NCBI GenBank assembly: GCA_022560025.1
Contig: JAFISE010000101.1
Location: forward strand, 58,356 to 122,355
Origin: Stagonosporopsis chrysanthemi
Lineage: Eukaryota > Ascomycota > Dothideomycetes > Pleosporales > Didymellaceae
DNA: 64,000 nt
Reading direction: 5' to 3'
Shown here: piece after piece, positions 54,320-62,082 of the stretch
How the letters are laid out: each line of letters opens with the position of its first letter
How positions within the stretch are numbered: position 1 is the first letter of the stretch
Notes under the pieces: generated by a model
Databases searched by the model: none
Seen by the model: only the letters and a program-made list of their open reading frames with translations
What the model was told of the DNA's origin: nothing
Made by a program: the position numbers and the translations under genes

Positions 54320-54817
54320 CTATTGAAGATCTGCCTCAGCTTCAGCCTCAGCTTCGGCCTCAGCCTCGCGCTTTCCGACAGGAAGACCCGGGGGACGGAA
54401 CTTAGGGGACCACACCCACTTGGAGCCAGCCTCACGTTTTCCAACTGGAAGACCTGGAGGGCGGAACTTGGGGGACCACACCCACTGGGGGTCGGCTTCA
54501 GCTTCGCGCTTTCCAACAGGAAGACCCGGTGGGCGGAACTTGGGGGACCACACCCATTTGGAGCCGGCCTCACGCTTGCCTACAGGGAGGCCAGGAGGGC
54601 GAAACTTGGGAGACCAAACCCACTGAGGATCGGCCTCAGCCTCGCGCTTGGTCAGATCCTCGTCGTCACCTTCTTCAGCGTAGTAGAAGGGCTCGTCGAC
54701 ATCCTCAGGAGTAATTTCAGCCTCGATCTCGGTGATCTCGGGTGCAGGTTTGGCGATGGCGGCACCCGAGACGGTGGCAGCCAGCACGGCGGCGGCGATA
54801 ACAGCGTTGAGCCTCAT
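54320..54817 (-). CDS. Alpha-factor-like pheromone precursor with four identical peptide copies
   Basis: Single exon, 165 residues. A signal peptide covers about residues 1-22. An acidic pro-region (24-56) ends in the first Kex2-type site TKR (56-58). Four identical 15-mers WVWSPKFRPPGLPVG follow at residues 66-80, 88-102, 112-126 and 134-148, each ending in KR. Spacers alternate between EAEADPQ and EAGSK, so they begin with Ste13-like EA dipeptides. The end is a run of EA repeats. Yeast alpha-factor is WHWLQLKPGQPMY; this peptide shares W-x-W at the start and P-G-x-P near the end. The copies differ at many silent sites while the peptide stays fixed, which indicates selection on the peptide. 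The likely role is a secreted mating pheromone sensed by a Ste2-type receptor; that is inferred from structure. Kex2-processed secreted peptides of another kind, including RiPPs, are possible. Confidence 0.88.
   Translation of the reverse strand: MRLNAVIAAAVLAATVSGAAIAKPAPEITEIEAEITPEDVDEPFYYAEEGDDEDLTKREAEADPQWVWSPKFRPPGLPVGKREAGSKWVWSPKFRPPGLPVGKREAEADPQWVWSPKFRPPGLPVGKREAGSKWVWSPKFRPPGLPVGKREAEAEAEAEAEADLQ
54374..54622 (-). repeat. Four coding repeats of the putative mature peptide
   Basis: Copies at 54578-54622, 54512-54556, 54440-54484 and 54374-54418 (45 bp each) encode the same 15 residues. Spacing alternates 21 and 27 bp, so the real unit is a pair of copies with two different spacers. 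Third-position differences are common between copies. Confidence 0.95.
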
Positions 54818-55980
54818 CTGGTCGCCTCAGAAGAGTAGTATGAAGTGAATGAATAAGTTGGTAGTTGATCGACTGTTGCCAATGAATTGGTGTTTTGTCG
54901 ATGAGTCGATGGTGATTGTATTGCGGTTGGGAGAGAGTAGTTATATACTCGAACTCGATCTCGCGGAGACAAAGAATAACAGCCATTTTTCTGTTGTAGT
55001 TCGTCAATAAGGTCAATGGGGTTCACGCAGTGTCAATAGAGACAGCTATAGAAAACCCAATAGCGTCCAATAGAGAAACATTCGTGAAGGTGAAAGACAG
55101 CTGTCCAAGGGTCCCTCTGAGCACCCGCTACGAACACCCAATTGCAATACTCCCTGAAGATGTCGGAGCGGATCCAGAACTGCCAAAACACTTCTCAAAG
55201 GCGTGGATGGGACGTCCAGTACATTCGGTACCATCGAGCTGGCCAATGTGAGAGGACTACGACAAAGAATACACAGAGACGCAGCGTTGTCCAAGAAATG
55301 GATTGCTGTTGTCTTGAGACAGTGAATGTGTTTAGGGCGAACTTTGCAGGCTGTCGAATTTGGGTCTGAATAGAGTCTGAATAGAGAGCTGACTCTTGGC
55401 ACGGCGGCATGTCCACCTCCGCCAACCCTTGACGACGCCTCTCCGACAAGTGTAGTCGATAGCGCGTAGGCATCAGTAAGGGCTTACCAGAAGACGGGTT
55501 ATCCACGCGAGTGTAGCAAATGTTCGGAGCGTTTGTGGGTTGCAAAAGCTTAACCCGCATACCATGTCCACCACTCAGCGTCAAGCTGCTTTCCGCAAGG
55601 ACTATAGCTGCAAGATCGTATCAACTTCCTGACTGTTGCCATATCCTTAGCAACACAGTCCTGGCTCTTGCTCTGCTGGTCTCCGATAATTCACTCGGGT
55701 CGATCGGTTCCAGTTCAGACTAGTAGAGTCCGTTCGCTCGAATTGGTGTGGCATGCCACTTGGTGCCCTGGACCGAACCAGGACATAGGGCTGGTATGAG
55801 ATGCTAGCTACAATCACGAGGTGCTTTTGTCAAGTGTGATGATGAGCGTTGCGCATGAACCGGAAAGCTGTGAAGCTCCATGTTAGTCATACACGCTAAT
55901 ACCATATTCGGCTTAGTCGGCTTCGGAGCTTGGAGCTGCAGTCGCGAAAGATGTGAGCGTCGCAATACCAGTGAGACAGA
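54818..55980. promoter_or_regulatory. Divergent spacer, pheromone-like precursor / mitochondrial MetRS
   Basis: About 1.16 kb. On the minus strand a TATATAA box (54941-54947) lies about 125 bp before the precursor ATG. Farther up is a cluster of CAAT-type motifs: GTCAAT at 55003, 55012 and 55032, and CCAATAG at 55057 and 55067. A classic TGAAACA pheromone response element was not found. The half next to MetRS has no recognised feature. Confidence 0.5.
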
Positions 55981-57978
55981 ATGCGTACGCGACTTGCAAA
56001 TTCGACAGTTCTAGCATTGCGTAGCGTATATTCGAGCTTTCTCAGAAGCTCAACCTTGCCATGCTCGGTCTACAGTAGTCCCAGGCGATTCATCTCGACC
56101 AAACCTGCTCCCGAAAAGCCGTACTACATTACCACTCCAATCTTCTACGTCAATGCCGCTCCTCATGTCGGCCATCTGTATACCATGGTCCTTACGGACA
56201 TCATCAAGCGATGGAGTGTACTCAGAGGGAAGGACGCAATTATGTGCACAGGAACTGATGAGCATGGGTTAAAGGTTGGAATTCCAGGACAACCAATAAT
56301 GCATCCGCTAATCTTTGAAGGTTCAAAAAGCAGCAGCCAAGGCTGGTATCGACCCAAAAGCCTTTTGCGACAAAGGTGCAGATATATTTCGAGTACGCGA
56401 TCCGAACCCCAAGCCAGTAATCGCACCGGCGGCTTACAAGACCTAGGACCTTGCACGTAAGGCCGAGATCTCGAACGACCACTTTGTACGGACTACAGAC
56501 CAAGATCATAAAGATGCTGTGCAATATGCTTGGGTACAAGGGGACAATGTTATCGTCGTTGCTGACAACAATTGCTGACGGTAGACAGTATCTGTTACAG
56601 GAGAAAGGTCTTATCTATGAGCAGAAACACGAGGGATGGTACTCGATTACCGATGAATGCTTCTATCCACAGTCAGGAGTACAACCATGGATCGAACCAT
56701 CGACTGGAAGAAAGATCATGGTATGGTTTGGCTTGACGATGCTTCTTACGCCAGACTGATAGGTCTTCAGACATCCATCGAGACTGGTAGTGAGGTAGAG
56801 TGGTCGTCGGAACAAAACTACCACTTTCGTCTCTCTGCATTTCGCGAACCGCTCCTCGAATTTTACAAAGCGAATCCAGAGTGGATAGCTCCAGCGCATC
56901 GCATGAAGGAGGTCGTGCAGGCTGTGGAGTCTGGCCTTGAAGACCTCTCTATTTCTCGTCCCCATGAACGACTTACATGGGGCATTCGAGTACCAGACGA
57001 TGATTCGCAGACCATCTACGTCTGGCTCGACGCTCTCATGAATTATGCAACAAAGGCCGGCTACCCATTCACACCTGGCAAAGAGCAAGAAGGAGGCTGG
57101 CCGGCAGATTGCCATGTCATTGGCAAAGATATTGTGCGTTTCCATTGCATTTACTGGCCGGCATTTCTCATGGCGCTCGATCTTCCGCTTCCAAAGAAGA
57201 TCCTAACCCATGCCCATTGGACCCTTGGAGGCGCAAAAATGTCAAAGTCAACCGGTAGGGTTGTGGATCCCTTCCATGCTCTAGATCGATACGGGTCAGA
57301 TGTCATGCGATTCTACATGGCTCACGATGGTGGCATACAAGACGACTCGAGCTATGACAATAGCCATATTATCAAACTATACAACAAATTCTTAAATCAG
57401 CAGCTGGGAAACCTGGTATCCCGCGTCACCAGGGGCAAGAAGTGGAGTGTCCGCGGTGCGGTCGAACGCATCGGCAGTGCACCGGCAGATTACTGGGGCG
57501 AAGGTCCTGGTTCACGTTTTTGGTTCAATTCTCTGAGGCCAGTCTCCTCGAAGGTCGACGGCCTGTTCGATGCGTATGACCCCCGGAAGGCACTTCACCA
57601 GATTACTGAGCTCGTACGAGGGGTAAGTCGATCTTCTCTCTCCAGGGACCAATAGCTAATACTGATCAGGCCAACTTGTTCTTCCAAATGTCGAAGCCTT
57701 GGGACAACATAGTCGAGTACGCTCCTGGTGAGCCCGGAGAAGATGTGGATCGTACGATATACCTCACAGCCGAGGCTCTGCGCATGACAGGAATTCTTCT
57801 TCAGCCTTACATGCCAAACAAGGCAGACATGCTCCTTAACCAACTTGGTGTACAAGCAGACAGAAGGACCCTGGAATACTGCAAACCCGGCGCTGATCGC
57901 GAGTACGGCACGCCTTTGGTTACATTGGGAGCTAAACACGAAGGCGTGCTCTTTCCTCCTCTGGCGAGTGACGAGTAA
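55981..57978 (+). CDS. MSM1: Mitochondrial methionyl-tRNA synthetase
   Basis: Exons 55981-56274, 56321-56392, 56447-56533, 56589-56720, 56771-57622 and 57670-57978 give 581 residues. The presequence (about 1-40) is basic and ends in RRFISTK. The class I signature is PHVGH (61-65, HIGH type) in YYITTPIFYVNAAPHVGHL. GTDEHGLK follows, and KMSKS lies in LGGAKMSKSTGRVVDP. It charges mitochondrial tRNA-Met. The connective region is reduced, as in bacterial-type MetRS without the zinc knuckles, and there is no C-terminal extension domain. Five introns are placed by continuity with the family (GLK-VQKAAAKAG, FR-DLARKAEISNDHF, AW-YLLQEKG, KIM-TSIETG, RG-ANLFFQMSKPW). Intron 1 has a weak GTTGGA donor. 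Confidence 0.9.
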
Positions 57979-58301
57979 TACGATGGATCTGCTACGCTAT
58001 TGTAATATATGTACCCATAGGCTCACGGCCCTGAGGCAATGAATACGTCTGCTCATGTAAGAGCGAAAGGTGTTTGAGATGCCGATTCTACCCATTGAAA
58101 TAGCCTGGCAAGAGACACGCCTAGCTCATAGGTGCTTCCCCTCTCCAAGGTGAAGTTGCCCACTCTGTGTCCGGTGGGTGGGCACAGACCACTTCGATCA
58201 TCATGGCAAGTGCAACCGAGGTGGGCTGTCTAGCCTTTTTTCATCCTTACGCTTTTGCATACCAACGTCTTCGCGGGACGCACTCACTTGATTCGGCGGC
58301 G
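57979..58301. other. Short spacer before NAA25
   Basis: A 323-bp spacer between two plus-strand genes. An ATG at 58203 followed by a donor-like GAG|GTGGGC might be a first exon of NAA25, but I could not find a matching acceptor. Otherwise nothing is seen. Confidence 0.35.
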
Positions 58302-61300
58302 ATGGCTTTTAATTGGGACAAGCTATCGAAGGCTCAGCGCGACTACCCGAAACCAAAGTTTGCGCTCTCCTATATCGATAAACTGTTGAAGAAAAGTCCT
58401 GGTAATCCATACTTGACAGTAAGTGACTCCTAATGTCATGTGACTGTTTGGCTAACACGCTGCAGACATGGCGGGCCGATGTCTCTCTGCAATTACAATC
58501 GCAGCCTGAAGCAGTTGCGAAGTCGTTGCGGGATGTTTGCCAAAACAAGTCAACGTTGCAGGATGAATTATTGCTTGAATATGCCTACAGGCTCATTGTT
58601 GAAGCGACAACCAGATCAAATCCCAAGCTTGATCACATCAATTCTGTAGGAAACGAAGGCCTAAAAGCGTGGCAGAATGCGGCCGCCCTCAAGACTACCA
58701 AGAAAGATCGCAAGGATGTGTGGGATGCCCTCTTCACAACGGCTATGCGGCAAGGATGCTGGGACGATGTTCGAACGGTATGTCAACGAATAGGAGCACA
58801 TTTGTGAATCAGCAGTCATCGTGCTAATACGAGCAGGCAATTGTAAAGTACAGATTGGAAGGGGCGTCATTCGATAAGCTGACATACTATACACAAATCT
58901 TTGCCCAGCAAATGTCTGCCGAACAAAAGATTCGGGCGAGTCAAGTAACGGGCACTGTAGACCGTATGTCTGAGATCCAGCTGGGTGTAGCCTTGAAACA
59001 AATGAAAGACGCATACGAGAGACCTGAGGTAACACCCTTTCAACTGTCAGTGTTTGCTGCGTACACTTGGCTGATGATGTCAGAGCGATCCCATCTGTGT
59101 CAAGGATATCCGGGACCTTCGGTTTATGGCTAAGATATATGCGCGTCAAGGAAAGCATGCCGACCTTCTGGAACTCTGGCAGGCACCGCCGGCTCATTTG
59201 CAGCCAATCATGGAGAAGCACGCCCTTGACGTCTCCTTGCTCACAGTCGACATTCTCGCGAGCGCACAAAAGTACACGCTACTAGAAAAACATGTTCTCG
59301 AGCTTATCGAAAGCGCAATCTCAGCCGCAGACGAAGGCAACTATGACCCTTTACAACAGCTATGCTCAGCGAGGGTGAACATTTGGACTTTCCTGATCGA
59401 CGCGGCTGAAGAGCTGTATCCATCTAAAGAGTAAGGTTTCACGTTTAACATTTGTTAACATGAGCTTATCACCGCAGGGCTAAACACAAGATCTCATCTA
59501 TCAGGGACCGTGTCTTCGGTTCTGACGCACTGGAGCTCGATCGACCCCTGCGCCTTGTGCGCCTGAAGTTGCGCGTCTACCTTGATGAAAGCCTCTTGCA
59601 AGACTGCAAAGACTACTGGAAACACTTCGCTCGGATACCCAGTTGCTTCAAAGACCTTCGTTGTGCAGTGGAGAACATGAGTGGCGAAGACAGAATATCT
59701 TTTCTTTCGCACATCGAAGAAGACGTGACTGCTTCAAAGCCAAACACTGAGGCCTCCGAATCCGAACCCGAAAACTGGGCACGAACCGAGATCTGTGCTC
59801 TGAAGTTCACTTACCTAATTTCCGTATCTCTGGAGGTGTCACAAGTTTCACAAGACGCACTGCAATCGTTGATCGAAAGAGCGTCGAGAGTTAGCCAGCA
59901 ATTGTCAACAGATCCTGACCCGGTTGTACTAATCGCTTATTGCCTAATGCGCATGTATCATCAGGACGCAAGGTCGAGCGATGCCTCCAGTTCGAATTCT
60001 CGAATTCTTGCACAGGCTACAATGCTCGTACGCGCCGCTGTGGAGCGGGATACAGAGAAGGAGAATCGCCCATTGGCTTTGCTGGCTACTCTCTTGCATC
60101 TCAATCTTGGCCTCGGACGAGTAGCATTTCAGATGTGGAGGCATGTCAAAGTCAAGGAGATGCTTGTAGACACCCTATCTCCGTACCTCCTGTCACGCAT
60201 TGCTCTCACACAGCCGTTCGACGTCAAGCACCACCAAGGCTTCTCCGCAGATAAGGAGCTGAAGCACGTCATTGACACGATCAGCAGGATGATCAGAGTG
60301 CAGGAAGGGTTAATATTCAGGGACATCAAGCGCTTCCACTGGGACTCGGCATTTGACCTGATTTCGATGAACGACAAACTGACATGTTCTTTGACCATGT
60401 ATATGTCCGTCCTCGAACGCCGTCGCCTCGCACGCCTCAAGGGAGATCCCGCGGGTGATCTGCCAGACGTGAAGTATAGAGGTAGGACACTTCGTATTCC
60501 TACTAGGACACAAGGACTGACCCGCTCAACAGACACTGAATCAATCTCGGACAACATCGATCGAGCCGTCTTCCCCGCATACGAACACTCAGCCACCCAC
60601 CGGCCGTACCCGTTCCTCATACCTGCGGACTTGCCATCTGCAGATTACATCACGGCACAAGGCCACACCCGCGAAGCCGTTAGCAAGATCCTCTATCGCG
60701 ACGGTCTGTCCACCAATTGGACACCAGCCGGCGCAGCAGAGCATAAGACCGGCGCGACCCCAGCGGAACGTGTGGTGAACGAGAACTTTTGGCACCCAAT
60801 CTCCACGCTGCTCTACTCAGCGCTCAATCCCGAAGCCAAAGTCGACACTAAGCATTTCGCCGCGCTCATCACAAACCTCAAGCAGCTCCGCCAGGACCAG
60901 GAGAACCTCATCGTGAGCACACCAACCGGCAAAGACCCCGTCGACGAGCCGACTACGATCAGCGAGGACATGCTCATTGCGAGCTACTCGGCGCTCGAGG
61001 TGCTCCGCGCCCTGCCCCGCCTCGCGACGGAGATCAAAGAGCGCGTTGTGCAGAGCAAGACCCCGCATCCCATGAAGTCGCAGGTGCCCAAGGACTGGGC
61101 CAAGGAGATTGACGCAGAAGTGAAGACGGCATTTGAAGTGGTTGGCAAGGTAGCAAACAGCCGCATCGCTCTGCTGCAGAAGCGGGGCGCGGCCGCGTTC
61201 AAGGCACAGGTCAGATGGGGCAAGACAGGGGAGGCGTTGAAGCCGCTGATCAGCGATGATGATGTGGACTTTTATGCGAGGGAGTATGCGGATGCGGCCG

Positions 61301-61341
61301 TGGAGGCGTGGAAAGGTGTGCTGCAGGTGAAGCTGAAGTAG
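58302..61341 (+). CDS. NAA25: NatB N-terminal acetyltransferase auxiliary subunit (Naa25/Mdm20)
   Basis: Exons 58302-58418, 58466-58777, 58837-59028, 59084-59430 and 59478-61341 give 943 residues. The N-terminal half is made of TPR-like helical pairs (KFALSYIDKLLKKSPGNPYLTTWRADVSL, ELLLEYAYRLIVEATTR, DVWDALFTTAMRQGCWDDVRTAIVKYRLEG). RFMAKIYARQGKHADLLELWQ and YLDESLLQDCKDYWKHFARIP are typical of the Mdm20/Naa25 family. The C-terminal part (about 560-943) is less conserved. With the catalytic subunit Naa20 it acetylates proteins starting with Met-Asp, Met-Glu, Met-Asn or Met-Gln, and in yeast affects actin and mitochondrial inheritance. The exact start is uncertain; the ATG at 58302 is the first that fits the family length. 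Confidence 0.88.
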
Positions 61342-61504
61342 GGGGTGCTATGCGAACCATGTAGACGGGGTTCAAAAAAAATAGATGTGAGTTACATTTG
61401 ACCTTGCAGCATGCATCTGTTTCTTTTCGGAGAAATCGTGTCCACGGTATCTATGCATCACTCACTCACTGCCCAGGTAAGAATGACAGGAGCAGAAGGA
61501 ATGC

Positions 61505-61516
61505 CAAAAAAAAAAA
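61505..61516 (-). terminator. Poly-T terminator of the tRNA-Trp gene
   Basis: A run of about 12 A on the plus strand reads as T on the minus strand and starts about 23 nt after the tRNA 3' end. This is an adequate RNA polymerase III termination signal. Confidence 0.7.
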
Positions 61517-61538
61517 GGGGGGGGAAGCAAAAATGAAA

Positions 61539-61619
61539 TGACCCGAAGGCGATTTGAACGCCTAACCTTCAGGAGACACCAAACTGGAATCTGACGCGCT
61601 ACCGTTGCGCCATCGGGCC
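61539..61619 (-). tRNA. tRNA-Trp (anticodon CCA) with a short intron
   Basis: Read on the minus strand, GGCCCGA pairs with TCGGGTC (one G-U) as the acceptor stem, with discriminator A at 61539. The D-arm is TGGCGCAACGGTAGCGC and doubles as the A box. The anticodon loop reads TTCCAG, giving CCA for Trp. About 9 nt of extra sequence follow the anticodon, at the usual tRNA intron position (after base 37). The T-arm AGGCG-TTCAAAT-CGCCT contains the B box. Rebuilding the anticodon stem (TCAGA with CCTGA) leaves one A-C mismatch at the bottom pair. The 81-nt length fits a 72-nt tRNA plus intron. The gene lacks an encoded CCA end, as normal in eukaryotes. Confidence 0.88.
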
Positions 61620-62082
61620 GGTTATATGACTGGTCATTATGTAATCACATGAGCTCGACGATAACAGACAATCTATATACCCAGTGGTATGAAATGAGGA
61701 ACAAACCAAATTAAAAACTCACTGGCTATACTACGAACAAATGGACCAATTACATGGTGGGGTATCTCGACCAGAGAGCGTCCTATTACATGCCCCCCTC
61801 CGCCTCTGCCTGTTCCGACGGGACGCTTTTTCCCCGGCGGGAAATGCGAAAAGCAAAACGAAAAGAGGGAAAACAAAAAAACGTGACGGGGACGACGACG
61901 GTGCAACGCTGGGTAAAAACGGTGCAGCGACGATGCCCGCGAAGGCGATGAGCCGCAGTGTCAGCGAAGCCAAAAAAGAAAATGCTATGAAAATGAGGAC
62001 ATGGAAGAACTCTCGCAGGGTCGGTGCAACTCACGGCCGCCCTGTCTGCACCTGCGCACTATTATCCGCACCATTAACGTCT

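Larger units (their letters stand above)
61342..62082. other. Convergent spacer with tRNA gene
   Basis: A 741-bp stretch between NAA25 and the C2-domain gene. It contains the tRNA-Trp gene (61539-61619), a poly-A then poly-G run (61505-61523) and no protein gene that I can support. Confidence 0.5.

Noticed and set aside
54320..54817. Ustiloxin-type RiPP (dikaritin) precursor instead of a pheromone
   Set aside because: Kex2 repeats fit, but no DUF3328 (UstYa-like) oxidase or tyrosinase lies nearby, the core lacks the usual Tyr-x-Ile-Gly type motif, and the W-x-W/P-G-x-P pattern fits alpha-factor better. Not fully excluded.
54182..54838. 218-codon plus-strand frame across the pheromone-like repeats
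   Set aside because: Antisense reading of the repeats; the minus strand has signal peptide and processing sites.
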